From FEB-22 sp003105195 (GTDB lineage: Bacteria; Pseudomonadota; Alphaproteobacteria; Rhizobiales; Xanthobacteraceae), in contig JAOSKV010000001.1 of the NCBI GenBank assembly GCA_027493405.1, positions 1-64,000 on the forward strand: a stretch of 64,000 nt of DNA. Reading direction: 5' to 3'. A program made the position numbers and the translations under genes. The notes under the pieces were generated by a model. The model ran no database searches, was not told the origin of the DNA, and saw nothing but the letters and a program-made list of their open reading frames with translations. Positions 1 to 9,038 of this stretch are shown one piece after another (position 1 is the first letter of the stretch; each line of letters begins with the position of its first letter).

Positions 1-34
1 CGCCGAGCTTGCTGAAGAACTGAGGGAACCCTCC

Positions 35-457
35 ATGTCGGTCAGGATGGTGCTGCTGCCGGTGTTCGCGATGGTCGCGCTCGCCTTCGGCCTGTTGTTC
101 TGGATGGCGAGCCTGCGCGTGTCGGCGATCCGGCGCGGCGAGGTGAAGATGAAGGAGATCGCGCTCGGCGAACCGGCCTGGGCGACGCGCACCCGGCAGA
201 TCGGCAACGCGTTCCACAACCAGCTGCAGCTGCCGCTGCTGTTCTACGTGCTCACGATCCTCGCCTACATCACGCGCTTCGCCGACCTCCTGTTCGTGCT
301 GATGGCCTGGGTGTTCGTCGTGCTGCGCTACGGCCACGCCTGGATCCACGTGACCTCGAACCATGTCGGGACCCGCTTCTACTGGTTCGCGTCGAGCGCC
401 CTGGTGCTGCTCGCCATGTGGCTGATCTACGCGCTCCGCCTGCTGCTCGCGCTGTGA
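35..457 (+). CDS. MAPEG family membrane protein
   Basis: A 140-residue integral membrane protein with four hydrophobic helices (about residues 5-25, 62-82, 85-103 and 118-138). The short polar loop NAFHNQLQLP (about 57-66) resembles the conserved loop of MAPEG proteins (membrane-associated eicosanoid/glutathione family), and the length fits. The bacterial members are poorly characterised, so no substrate is proposed. The ATG follows a GAGGGA ribosome site. The stop codon overlaps the GTG start of the next gene (GTGA), so the two are probably translationally coupled. Bases 1-22 could be the tail of an upstream gene ending in ...LLKN, but this cannot be confirmed. Confidence 0.85.
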   Translation: MSVRMVLLPVFAMVALAFGLLFWMASLRVSAIRRGEVKMKEIALGEPAWATRTRQIGNAFHNQLQLPLLFYVLTILAYITRFADLLFVLMAWVFVVLRYGHAWIHVTSNHVGTRFYWFASSALVLLAMWLIYALRLLLAL

Positions 458-1753
458 CCCCCGCGGCCCGCATCTCCGCGGCGATCGAGGTCCTCGCCGA
501 TATCGAGGCGCGCCGCCGGCCGGCCGCCGACGCCCTGAAGGACTGGGGCCTCGCGCACCGCTTCGCCGGCTCCGGCGACCGCGCCGCCATCGCGGGCCTG
601 GTCTACGACACGCTGCGCCGCCGCGCCTCGGCCGCCTTCGTCATGGGCGCCGAGAGCCCGCGCGCGCTGGTGCTCGGCATGCTGCGCCACGAGCGCGGCC
701 TCGCGCCGGAGGCGATCGCGGCGCTGTGCAGCGGCGCGCGCCATGCGCCGCCGACCCTCACCGACGAGGAGAGCGCGCGCTTGCGCGCCGCGGACCTCGC
801 CGGCGCGCCGCCGCATGTGCGCGGCGACTATCCGGAATGGCTCGACGCGGCCTTCGCGCGGGTGTTCGGCGAGGAGCGGGCCGAGGAGGGCGCCGCGCTC
901 GCCCATCGCGCGCCGCTCGACCTGCGCGTCAACCTGCTCAAGGCCGACCGCGCCAAGGCCGCGGCCGCGCTGGCCGACTACGACCCGCAGCCGACGCGCT
1001 GGTCGCCGGTCGGCCTGCGCATCGCGCCCGAGGCCGGCGGCCGGCCGCCGGCCGTGCAGGCCGAGCCGGCCTTCCTCAAGGGCCTGGTCGAGGTGCAGGA
1101 CGAGGGCTCGCAGCTCGCCGCCTTGATCGCCGGGGCAGAAGCCCGGCGAGCAGGTGGTCGATCTCTGCGCCGGTGGCGGCGGCAAGACGCTGGCGCTCGC
1201 CGCCGCGATGGAGAACCGCGGCCAGCTCTATGCGACCGACAGCGACAAGCGCCGCCTCGCGCCGATCCATGCGCGCCTCGAGCGCGCCGGCGCGCGCAAC
1301 GTGCAGGTCCGTACGCCGGGCCGCGCCGACGTGCTCGCCGATCTCGCGGACCGCGCCGATCTCGTGCTGGTGGACGCGTCCTGCACCGGCATCGGCGCCT
1401 GGCGCCGCAACCCCGATGCCAAGTGGCGCGTGCGCCCCGGCGCGCTCGAGACCCGCATGAAGGAACAGGCCGAAGCGCTGGACCGCGCTGCGCTTCTGGT
1501 GAAGCCCGGCGGCCGCGTCGCCTATCTGACCTGCTCGGTGCTGGCGGAGGAGAACGACGACCAGGTGCGCGCGTTCCTGCAGCGCCACGGCGATTTCGCC
1601 GTGACCCCGCCCGCCGAGCTCCCCGCCGTCCTCGGCGACCGCGCCTTCCTGTTCCGCCGCGCCGTGCTGATGAGCCACCAAGGCCTGCTGATGACCCCGC
1701 GCCGGACGGACACGGACGGGTTCTTCGTGAGCGTGTTGCGGCGAAGCGGTTAG
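454..1753 (+). CDS. RsmB/NOP-like rRNA m5C methyltransferase (frameshifted)
   Basis: SAM-dependent RNA cytosine-5 methyltransferase of the RsmB/NOP2 family, acting on ribosomal RNA in the cytoplasm. An NusB-like helical N-terminus is followed by the Rossmann domain with SAM motif VVDLCAGGGGKT (about residue 234). The two family cysteines are present: DASCTGIGAWRRNPD (about 308) and YLTCSVLAEEN (about 356). The frame changes near 1131-1136, where one extra G in a GGGG run breaks the reading LIAG-QKPGEQVVDL; both halves are otherwise intact and meet exactly at this point, which suggests a sequencing error rather than a pseudogene. The GTG start overlaps the stop of the MAPEG gene. The total of about 432 residues is normal for the family. 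Confidence 0.88.
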
Positions 1754-1760
1754 CTTCGTC

Positions 1761-1877
1761 GTCATCCCGGAAGCCGCGCAGCGGCTGTCCGGGATCCATA
1801 GCCCCGGCGGGAGCGATGCGGATATGCTGGCGTTATGGACCCCGGGTCGCGCCGCTGCGCGGCTTGCCCGGGATGAC
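1761..1877. repeat. Palindromic dispersed repeat, copy 1
   Basis: An imperfect inverted repeat of about 117 bp. It begins GTCATCCCGGAAGCCGCGC and ends with the matching GCGGCTTGCCCGGGATGAC; inner arms CCGGGATCCATA and TATGGACCCCGG flank a variable loop. It lies between the methyltransferase stop and the GIY-YIG start. Closely related copies lie at 2208-2324, 3317-3437 and, split by an intron, 24047-24089 plus 25962-26040. Such elements resemble REP/RUP-type intergenic repeats. Confidence 0.9.
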
Positions 1878-1896
1878 GCCGAGTGAAGTCGTCACA

Positions 1897-2193
1897 ATGG
1901 CCTACGGCGCCTACTTCGTCTACCTCCTCGCCAGCGGCAAGCACGGGACGCTCTATGTCGGCGTCACCAACGACCTGCTGCGGCGGGTCCACGAGCACAA
2001 GCTCAAGCTCGTGGGCGGCTTCACCAAACGGTACGGGGTCGACAGGCTGGTCTATTACGAGCCGTTCGACGACCCGGCATCTGCGATCGCCCGCGAGAAG
2101 CAGCTCAAACGCTGGCGCCGGGACTGGAAGGTGCGGCTCATCGAGAAGGACAACCCGGACTGGTCGGACCTGTCCTTGACGCTCTCCGGCTGA
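1897..2193 (+). CDS. GIY-YIG nuclease-superfamily protein
   Basis: A 98-residue single-domain GIY-YIG protein of the YhbQ/UvrC-N-like type common in proteobacteria. The family signature appears as YFVYLL (residues 6-11) and LYVGVTNDLLRRV (about 18-30). The downstream segment GFTKRYG, the YYE element and EKQLKRWRRDWK near the C-terminus are typical of the small chromosomal members. Their biological role is unsettled (DNA repair or structure-specific cleavage has been suggested). The ATG at 1897 gives the normal family length; the open frame extends upstream only through the palindromic repeat. The gene is bracketed by two repeat copies, 1761-1877 and 2208-2324. Confidence 0.9.
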   Translation: MAYGAYFVYLLASGKHGTLYVGVTNDLLRRVHEHKLKLVGGFTKRYGVDRLVYYEPFDDPASAIAREKQLKRWRRDWKVRLIEKDNPDWSDLSLTLSG

Positions 2194-2207
2194 CCACCCG
2201 CTCCGCC

Positions 2208-2324
2208 GTCATCCCGGAAGCCGCGCAGCGGCTGTCCGGGATCCATATCCATGGTGGGAGAGATGCGGATATGCGGTGGCTATGGATCCCGGCTCGCGCC
2301 GCTGCGCGGCTTGGCCGGGATGAC
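2208..2324. repeat. Palindromic dispersed repeat, copy 2
   Basis: Nearly identical to copy 1 in both arms, with the same GTCATCCCGG outer ends; the central loop differs. It lies between the convergent GIY-YIG and Aat-like genes, so its hairpin could also help end transcription from either side. Confidence 0.9.
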
Positions 2325-2354
2325 CGCCGAGGGTTGATTGCGCCTGCGCGCGCG

Positions 2355-3230
2355 TCACTCCGCCGCCACTGCCACTGCGCCGGGCTCCCAGGCCGCCACC
2401 GTCTTCGGGTCGGTCTCGACGCTCCAGCGGCCCGGCTTGCCGCCGCGGGTCGCGTGGCGGTCGAGCAGGGCCAGGAACTCATCGCGCGGGATCTCGCGGA
2501 AGTTCATCTCGCGGATGGTCGGCGTCATCGACTTGCCGTCGTTCACGCGGTAGCCCCACTTGGCGAGGTGCCAGTTGAGCACCGAGAAGCCGAGCTTGGA
2601 GGTATTGTCCTCGCGCGAGAACTGCGACTCGGTGAAGAACACCTCGCCGAGCGCGACGCCGTAGCCGCCGCCGACCAGCGCGCCCGCCTCGTTCCACACC
2701 TCGAAGGAATGCACGTGGCCCGCCTCGAACAGCGCCGCATAGGCGCGCATGATGCGCGGCGTGATCCAGGTGACGTGCCATTTGCCCTCGCGCCGGCCCG
2801 CGCAGGCGCGGATCACGCCCGCGAAGTCCTGGTCGAAGGTGACGCGGTAGCGGTCCTGGCGCATCAGCCGGCGCAGCCGCTTGCCCATGTGGTACTCGTC
2901 GAGGAACAGCACCGCCCGCGTCGGCGTCGAGATCCATTTCAGCGGGCCGACATGGGCGAACGTATAGAGCCCGTGCCGGTAGGCCGCGAGCAGCGCCTCC
3001 GGGGTGAGCTCGCGCACCATGCCGACGAGGCCGAACGGGTGGTCGGAGCCGCGCGGGTCCGGCAGGCCTTGGGGCCGCGTCAGGAGGTCCTTCAGCCACA
3101 GCCGCGCCAGGATCGGCAGCGTGTCCAGCCGCTCGGGCTTGAGCGCCCAGGCGGTGCCCAGCACGATCCGCTCCAGCCGCTCGGCGGCCGTCTCGCGGAA
3201 CAGCGCGGGGGTCTCGGTCTCGGGGGTCAT
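2355..3230 (-). CDS. Leucyl/phenylalanyl-tRNA-protein transferase-like (Aat family)
   Basis: Aat enzymes add Leu or Phe from a charged tRNA to N-terminal Arg/Lys of proteins and so create N-degrons. This 291-residue protein has the family core: LTPEALLAAYRHGLY (about 75-89), PTRAVLF (about 103-109), GHVHSFEVW (171-179) and GGGYGVALGEVFFTESQFSR (187-206). It is longer than the usual ~230-residue enzyme because of about 65 extra N-terminal residues, and has FTESQFSR where typical Aat has FxGESMFS. It may be the long paralogue type rather than the standard enzyme, so the exact activity is inferred. The ATG at 3230 is the only well-placed start. Confidence 0.78.
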   Translation of the reverse strand: MTPETETPALFRETAAERLERIVLGTAWALKPERLDTLPILARLWLKDLLTRPQGLPDPRGSDHPFGLVGMVRELTPEALLAAYRHGLYTFAHVGPLKWISTPTRAVLFLDEYHMGKRLRRLMRQDRYRVTFDQDFAGVIRACAGRREGKWHVTWITPRIMRAYAALFEAGHVHSFEVWNEAGALVGGGYGVALGEVFFTESQFSREDNTSKLGFSVLNWHLAKWGYRVNDGKSMTPTIREMNFREIPRDEFLALLDRHATRGGKPGRWSVETDPKTVAAWEPGAVAVAAE

Positions 3231-3316
3231 GGCCGGGGTTTTGCCACGCCAGGGGCTAACAGAGGGTTAGCCGGATACGGGAGGCGACGGGTGAGGGCGG
3301 CGAACCACGCTCCGCC

Positions 3317-3437
3317 GTCATCCCGGAAGCCGAGCAGCGGCTGTCCGGGATCCATCGCCCCGGTAGCCATGATACGGCGAGGCATGGGCCATGGATCCCG
3401 CTCTCGCGCGTGCTTCGCACGGCTCGGCCGGGATGAC
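3317..3437. repeat. Palindromic dispersed repeat, copy 3
   Basis: The third copy lies in the 289-bp gap between the divergent aat-like and guaA genes. It begins GTCATCCCGGAAGCCGAGC and ends CGGCTCGGCCGGGATGAC; the right arm is more diverged from copies 1 and 2. No other feature is seen in this gap. Confidence 0.88.
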
Positions 3438-3519
3438 GGCCGAAAGGCTTGGCCGCCGCCCTGTGCACGCCCGCGCCCCGCATGTTGCGGCGCTGGCGGC
3501 GATCCTATAAGCGCTGGCC

Positions 3520-5081
3520 ATGACGGCGCATGACAAGATTCTGATCGTCGATTTCGGCTCCCAGGTCACCCAGCTGATCGCCCGCCGCGTGCGCGAGGAG
3601 GGGGTCTATTCCGAGATCGTGCCCTTTCAGAAGGCCGAGGCCGCCTTCGCGGAGATGAAGCCGAAGGGCGTCATCCTCTCGGGCGGTCCTGCCTCGGTGC
3701 ATGAGCCGGGCGCTCCCCTGGCTCCGCCCGCGATCTACCAGGCCGGCGTGCCGGTGCTCGGCATCTGCTACGGCGAGCAGGCGATGGCCCACCAGCTCGG
3801 CGGCAAGGTCGAGGGCGGCCACCACCGCGAGTTCGGCCGCGCCGAGGTGACGGTCACCGAGGATTCGGCCCTGTTCGCGGGCGTCTGGCGCGTGGGCGAG
3901 AAGTACCCGGTCTGGATGAGCCACGGCGACCGGGTCACCGAGCTGCCTGCGGGCTTCCGCGCGGTCGCGACCTCGCGCAACGCGCCGATCGCCGCGATCG
4001 CCGACGAGGCGCGCAGGTTCTACGCGACCCAGTTCCACCTCGAGGTCGTGCACACCCCGCACGGCGCCGCGCTGCTGCGCAACTTCGTGCGGAACATCGC
4101 GGGCTGCACCGGCGACTGGACCATGCGCGCCTTCAAGGACGAGGCGATCGCGCGCATCCGCGCCCAGGTCGGCAAGGGCCGCGTGGTCTGCGGCCTCTCG
4201 GGCGGCGTCGACTCGGCGGTGGCCGCGGCGCTGATCCACGAGGCGGTCGGCGAGCAGCTCACCTGCGTGCTGGTCGACCACGGCCTGATGCGCGCCGGGG
4301 AGGCGAAGAAGTGTCGTCTCCTTCTTCCGCCCCCCCCCCAACCCCCCCCGGGGGTGGTCGACCGCGCGCTGGTCAGCCATTCGGATGGCGCGCTCGAGGG
4401 CGTCGACGACCCGGAGATCAAGCGCAAGACCATCGGCAAGCTGTTCATCGACGTGTTCGAGGCGGAGGCGAAGAAGCTCGGCGGCGCCGAGTTCCTCGCC
4501 CAGGGCACGCTCTATCCCGACGTGATCGAGAGCGTGTCGTTCACGGGCGGACCCTCGGTGACCATCAAGTCGCACCACAATGTCGGCGGCCTGCCCGAGC
4601 GCATGAACATGAAGCTGGTGGAGCCCTTGCGCGAATTGTTCAAGGACGAGGTGCGCGCGCTCGGCCGCGAGCTCGGCCTGCCCGAGGTCTTCGTCGGCCG
4701 CCACCCGTTCCCGGGCCCCGGCCTCGCGATCCGCTGCCCCGGCCCGATCGCCCGCGACAAGCTCGAGATCCTCCGCCTCGCCGACGAGATCTTCATCGAG
4801 GAGATCCGCCGCGCCGGCCTCTACGACGAGATCTGGCAGGCTTTCGCCGTGATCCTGCCCGTGAAAAACCTCGGGGGGAGGGGGGACTTGCCCGCACCTA
4901 CGACTACGTCGTGGGGCTGCGCGCCGTCACCTCGACCGACGGCATGACCGCGGACTTCTACCCCTTCGACATGAAGTTCATCGGCCACGTGGCGACGCGC
5001 ATCATCAACGAGGTGAAGGGCGTCAATCGCGTGGTCTACGACGTGACCAGCAAGCCGCCGGGGACGATCGAGTGGGAGTAG
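3520..5081 (+). CDS. guaA: GMP synthase (glutamine-hydrolysing), sequence damaged
   Basis: Converts XMP to GMP with glutamine and ATP, the last step of guanine nucleotide synthesis. The class I amidotransferase domain has catalytic GICYGEQAMAHQLGG (Cys near residue 86) and QFHLEVVHT; the ATP pyrophosphatase loop is SGGVDSAV (about 227); the C-terminal dimerisation domain ends PPGTIEWE. The total of about 520 residues is normal. Two short stretches are corrupted. At about 4310-4365 long C runs replace the segment normally reading like VVALFRDHY, in frame. At about 4861-4893 a G-rich patch replaces the segment normally reading like RTVGVMGDG and shifts the frame. Because flanking sequence is perfectly conserved and guaA is normally a single-copy housekeeping gene, assembly or consensus error is the likeliest reason. 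Confidence 0.93.
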
Positions 5082-5144
5082 GGGGCTCGTCGTCCGAGCG
5101 CGTGCCCCCGGGCGTTTCATGGCGTCTCGGGACGGGAGTTCTGG

Positions 5145-7646
5145 ATGACAGCCGGCCCGATGAGATCCGATCGCCAAGGCCGCCCTTCCGCCGGGACGAA
5201 GCCGAGACGGGGAGCCAGGCTCTCGCGCTCGAGCCCGCCGGCGGATCTCGCGCCGCGCGACTGGCAGAGGGCGCTGCGCCGCCAGTTCGGCAGCGAGCAG
5301 TCCTTCGGGCTCGAGAACCTGCGCGACGAGCCGTTCTTCTCGGAGTTCCGCGTCACCAATCCGGCGTCGAAATCGCGCTACCGCGTCGCCATTCGCGGTC
5401 TCGGGCCGGGCGGCAATTTCTGCTCGTGCCCCGACTACGCCACGAACGAGCTCGGCACCTGCAAGCACATCGAGTTCGTGCTGTCGCGTCTGACGAGGAA
5501 GCGCGGCGCCAAGGCGGCCTTCGCGCGGGGCTATCGGCCGGCCTTCTCCGAGCTCTATCTGCGTAACGACGGCAGGCGTGCGGTCTATTTCCGCGCCGGC
5601 ACCGAGTGCCCGCCCCCCTTGCGCGCGGCGGCGGAGCCTCTGTTCGATACGGCGCGCGACGGATTGCTGCGGGACGGCCGTTTCGACGCGCTGGAGCGCT
5701 TCGTCGCCGAGGCCTCGCAGTGCGGTCACGAGCTCCGCGTCTACGACGACACGCGCGACTACATCGCGGGCCGCCGCGACGCGGAGCGCCGGGCCCGCCT
5801 GCTGAACGAGCAGTTCCCGCGTGGCGCGGCCGATCCCAAGCTGCAGAAGCTGCTTTCGGTGCGGCTCTATCCCTACCAGGCCGAGGGCGCGCTGTTCGCG
5901 GTGCGCGCGGGGCGTGCCCTGATCGGCGACGACATGGGATTGGGCAAGACCGTGCAGGCGATCGCGGCGGCCGAGATCCTGGCGCGCCATTTCGGGGTCG
6001 GGAAGGTGCTGGTGGTCTGCCCGGCCTCGCTCAAGTACCAATGGCAGAGCGAGTTCGTGCGCTTCGCGGGCCGGCGCCGTGAAGGCGCCGTGCGGGTGAT
6101 CTCGGGTGGCCGCGTGCAGCGGCAGCAGGAATTTGCGCTGGACGATTTCTGCAAGATCACCAACTACGAGAAGCTCCAGCCCGATCTCGACCTGATCGCC
6201 GCCTGGTCGCCGGACCTCGTGATCGTCGACGAGGCGCAGCGGGTGAAGAACTGGAACACGGTCGCAGCGCGCGCCCTGAAGCGGATCGACAGCCCCTACG
6301 CGATCGTGCTGACCGGCACTCCGCTGGAGAACAAGCTCGAGGAGCTGATCTCCATCGTCCAGTTCGTCGACCAGCATCGCCTGGGCCCGACCTGGAAGCT
6401 GCTCCACGAGCATCAGCGCAGGGACGAGGCCGGCCGGGTCGTCGGCTATACCGGGCTCGACAGGATCGGCCGGACGCTCGCGCCCGTCATGGTCCGCCGG
6501 CGCAAGTCGGAGGTCCTGCGCCAGCTTCCAAGCCGGACCGACCAGAACCTGCTGGTGCCGATGACGGACGCGCAGATGGTCCACCATCGGGAGAATGCGG
6601 AGATCGTCGCCAAGATCGTCCAGCGCTGGCGCCGGACGAGGTTCCTCTCGGACAGCGATCAGAGGCGGATGACTTGCGCGCTGCAGAACATGCGCATGTC
6701 GTGCAACAGCACCTATCTGCTCGACCAGGAGACGGATCACGGCGTCAAGGCGGACGAACTCGCGGCCCTGTTCGACGACCTGCTGGCGCAGCCGGATGCC
6801 AAGGCCGTCGTGTTCTCCCAATGGAAGCGGACCCATGACATCGTGATCCGCCGGCTGGAGGCGCGCGGGCTCGGCTATGTCAGATTCCACGGCGATGTGC
6901 CGGCGGACCGGCGTCCGGCCTTGATCGAGCGTTTCCGCAACGACCCGGCATGCCGCGTGTTCCTGTCCACCGATGCCGGCAGCACCGGGTTGAATCTGCA
7001 GCACGCGTCGACGCTGATAAACATGGACCTGCCCTGGAACCCGGCGGTGCTCGAGCAGCGGATTGCCCGCATCCACCGGATGGGCCAGGAGCGTCCGGTG
7101 CAGGTCGTGAACTTCGTCTCGAAGGGAACCATCGAGGAGGGCATGCTCTCGGTTCTCGCGTTCAAGCGCTCGCTCTCGGCCGGAATCCTGGATGGCGCCG
7201 GCGCGGAGATATCGCTCGGCGGCTCGCGCCTGAGCCGCTTCATGAAGGACGTGGAGAGCGTCACGGGGAGCATGGGCGGCGGCGAGGTCCTGTCGCCCGC
7301 GGAGGAGGCCGGCGCCGCGTTCGACGCCTCGACCTCCGCGGACGGACCGCGCGCCGCCGAGGCGGCAGCGGCCGACGAGCCCGTCGCGCGCACCGCGGAG
7401 GCCGCCGCGCCGGAGAACGAGGCCGATGGCGATCCCTGGCAAGTCCTGGCGGACTTCGGCGCGCAGTTCGCCGCCGCTCTCGCGGCAGCCCGCAGCCCCG
7501 CCGCCGGGGCGCGCGCAGCGCGCGACGGCGGCGCCGCAACCGGCGATCGAACCGCCAAGCTCTCGCTGCCGTCGCCGGAGACCATGCGGCGCCTGGCCGA
7601 TGCGTTCTCCACTATCGCCGAGACCCTGCGCCGGGCGTCGACGTGA
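5145..7646 (+). CDS. SWIM zinc-finger SNF2-family DEAD/DEAH helicase
   Basis: An 833-residue SWI2/SNF2 ATPase, expected to translocate on double-stranded DNA; bacterial members are linked to RapA-like transcription recycling or to defence, but this one is uncharacterised. Order of parts: a SWIM zinc finger CSCPDYATNELGTCKH (about residues 92-107), Walker A GDDMGLGKT (about 261-269), Walker B DEAQ (about 362), TGTPLENKLEEL, and the C-terminal helicase lobe with STDAGSTGLNLQ and QRIARIHRMGQ (about 638). After about residue 690 comes an Ala-rich, low-complexity tail not typical of the family. It starts 63 bp after guaA in the same direction but has no evident functional link to it. Confidence 0.93.
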   Translation: MTAGPMRSDRQGRPSAGTKPRRGARLSRSSPPADLAPRDWQRALRRQFGSEQSFGLENLRDEPFFSEFRVTNPASKSRYRVAIRGLGPGGNFCSCPDYATNELGTCKHIEFVLSRLTRKRGAKAAFARGYRPAFSELYLRNDGRRAVYFRAGTECPPPLRAAAEPLFDTARDGLLRDGRFDALERFVAEASQCGHELRVYDDTRDYIAGRRDAERRARLLNEQFPRGAADPKLQKLLSVRLYPYQAEGALFAVRAGRALIGDDMGLGKTVQAIAAAEILARHFGVGKVLVVCPASLKYQWQSEFVRFAGRRREGAVRVISGGRVQRQQEFALDDFCKITNYEKLQPDLDLIAAWSPDLVIVDEAQRVKNWNTVAARALKRIDSPYAIVLTGTPLENKLEELISIVQFVDQHRLGPTWKLLHEHQRRDEAGRVVGYTGLDRIGRTLAPVMVRRRKSEVLRQLPSRTDQNLLVPMTDAQMVHHRENAEIVAKIVQRWRRTRFLSDSDQRRMTCALQNMRMSCNSTYLLDQETDHGVKADELAALFDDLLAQPDAKAVVFSQWKRTHDIVIRRLEARGLGYVRFHGDVPADRRPALIERFRNDPACRVFLSTDAGSTGLNLQHASTLINMDLPWNPAVLEQRIARIHRMGQERPVQVVNFVSKGTIEEGMLSVLAFKRSLSAGILDGAGAEISLGGSRLSRFMKDVESVTGSMGGGEVLSPAEEAGAAFDASTSADGPRAAEAAAADEPVARTAEAAAPENEADGDPWQVLADFGAQFAAALAAARSPAAGARAARDGGAATGDRTAKLSLPSPETMRRLADAFSTIAETLRRAST

Positions 7647-7858
7647 ACTCAGCCCGGCGCCCCAAGTCGTGCGAGCCGGAAAGCCTGATGGAGGGGATCC
7701 GCCGCGCCGGCCTCGGGGCGTGTCGGCGGTAGGGGCGGATTGGGCTCGCCGCGCGATGGAGGCCGCGATGCTTCTGTCGGATGGGGCGCCGGACGGCGGC
7801 GTGGCGGTCGCCGGGTAGCCGAGCAGCATGCCTTGGATGCAGGCGCGGATGGCAGCGC
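7647..7858. other. Intergenic region between convergent genes
   Basis: A 212-bp stretch between the convergent SNF2 and enolase-superfamily genes. No gene, repeat copy or clear terminator hairpin was recognised. Confidence 0.5.
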
Positions 7859-8953
7859 CTACGCCAGATGCGCCTTCACCACATCCTCATCCCACTCCAG
7901 CCCCACCCCCGGCGCGTCCCGAATGTGCAGCATCCCGTCCTTCACCGGATACGGCGCCCGCAGCACCGGATCCGCCCAGTCCTGCCATTCGAGCCAGTGC
8001 GCGGTCTCGGTGACGCGCATGACGTGGGCGGCGACTTCCGGGTAGAGATGCGTGGAGACCGGGATGCCGGCGGCGCCCGCGATCGCGGCGGCGCGCAGCC
8101 AGCCGGTGACGCCGCCGATGCGCATGAAGTCCGGCATCACGAGGTCGCAGGCCTCGCGCCGCAGCGCCTTGTGCAGCTCGCGCGGGCCGTAGAAGTTCTC
8201 GCCGATCTGGATCGGCGTAACGAGCTCGCGCGCGAGCTGGGCGTGGCCGTCGAGATTGTCGTAGAGGATCGGCTCCTCGATCCAGGCGAGGCCGTGGTCG
8301 TCGATCATGTGGCAGCGCGCCAGCGCCTCGGCGAGATCGAGGCCCTGGTTGAAGTCCACCATCAGCTGCATGTCGTCGCCCACCGCCTTGCGCACCGCGA
8401 CCAGCGTCGCGAGATCGTCGCCGGCGCGCGGGCGGCCGAGCCGCAGCTTGAGGCCCGTGAAGCCGCCTTCGTCGCGCAGCTCCAGCGCCTCGTCGGCGAC
8501 CGCTTGCGGCGCCTGCAGCCAGAGGCCGTTGCTGTTGTAGGCCTTCACGGGGCCAACCGTGCCGCCGAGCAGCACGCAGAGCGGCTGGCCCGCGGCCTTG
8601 GCGAGCGCGTCCCACGCCGCCATGTCGAGCCCGGCCGCGGCGATCATCGACACGCCCTCGTAGCCGACGAAATGCAGCGACTTGCGCGCCGCCTCGAACA
8701 GCTCCACGGGGGCGACGCGCCGCCCTTTGATCAGGAGCCCAAGATCCTCCAGCGCCGGCACCAGATAGCGCATGGCCTTGGCGATATAGGGCTCGAGATA
8801 GCTGCGGCCGACGACGCCTTCCTCGGTTTCAAGATCGATGAGGACCAGCGGCCATTCCGTGATGGTCGCGATGCGCGCGACCACGGGCCGCTTGAGCTCG
8901 AGGACGACGGGGCGCGCCGTCAGGCTGCGCACGGTCAGGGCAGGATGCGGCAT
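7859..8953 (-). CDS. Mandelate racemase/muconate lactonizing enzyme family protein
   Basis: A 364-residue member of the enolase superfamily, which abstracts a proton alpha to a carboxylate using Mg2+. Visible features are the capping domain, the KLR motif in GLKLRLG, metal ligands in MVDFNQ, WIEEP and GENFYG, and the STHLYPEV motif carrying the likely His base, as in mandelate racemase. The substrate cannot be read from sequence. The ATG of MPHPAL at 8953 gives the family length; the open frame extends further upstream but through the regulatory gap. It is transcribed divergently from a TetR gene 85 bp away. A broken C-terminal copy of this gene occurs at 17807-18045. Confidence 0.9.
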   Translation of the reverse strand: MPHPALTVRSLTARPVVLELKRPVVARIATITEWPLVLIDLETEEGVVGRSYLEPYIAKAMRYLVPALEDLGLLIKGRRVAPVELFEAARKSLHFVGYEGVSMIAAAGLDMAAWDALAKAAGQPLCVLLGGTVGPVKAYNSNGLWLQAPQAVADEALELRDEGGFTGLKLRLGRPRAGDDLATLVAVRKAVGDDMQLMVDFNQGLDLAEALARCHMIDDHGLAWIEEPILYDNLDGHAQLARELVTPIQIGENFYGPRELHKALRREACDLVMPDFMRIGGVTGWLRAAAIAGAAGIPVSTHLYPEVAAHVMRVTETAHWLEWQDWADPVLRAPYPVKDGMLHIRDAPGVGLEWDEDVVKAHLA

Positions 8954-9010
8954 GAAAGCCCCCTCTGCTGGCCGGGGACTCTTCCGCCTGTGCTGCCGTA
9001 AAGTAAATGC

Positions 9011-9020
9011 ACCGGCCGGT
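9011..9020. promoter_or_regulatory. Candidate TetR operator
   Basis: The perfect palindrome ACCGGCCGGT lies in the 85-bp divergent gap between the enolase-superfamily and TetR genes. It abuts a TATACT (9020-9025) that could be the -10 box of the TetR promoter. Palindromes of ACCGNCCGGT type are common TetR operators; binding here is inferred. Confidence 0.45.
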
Positions 9021-9038
9021 ATACTTTGCGAGGCTCCC

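Noticed and set aside
3520..5081. guaA as a genuine pseudogene
   Set aside because: The two lesions are local C/G-rich patches within otherwise perfectly conserved sequence; consensus error is more likely than decay.
4821..7829. A 1,002-codon open frame on the minus strand opposite the SNF2 gene
   Set aside because: It is Arg/Ala/Leu-rich without a recognisable domain, and the plus strand encodes a full SNF2 ATPase with all motifs. High GC produces such shadow frames.
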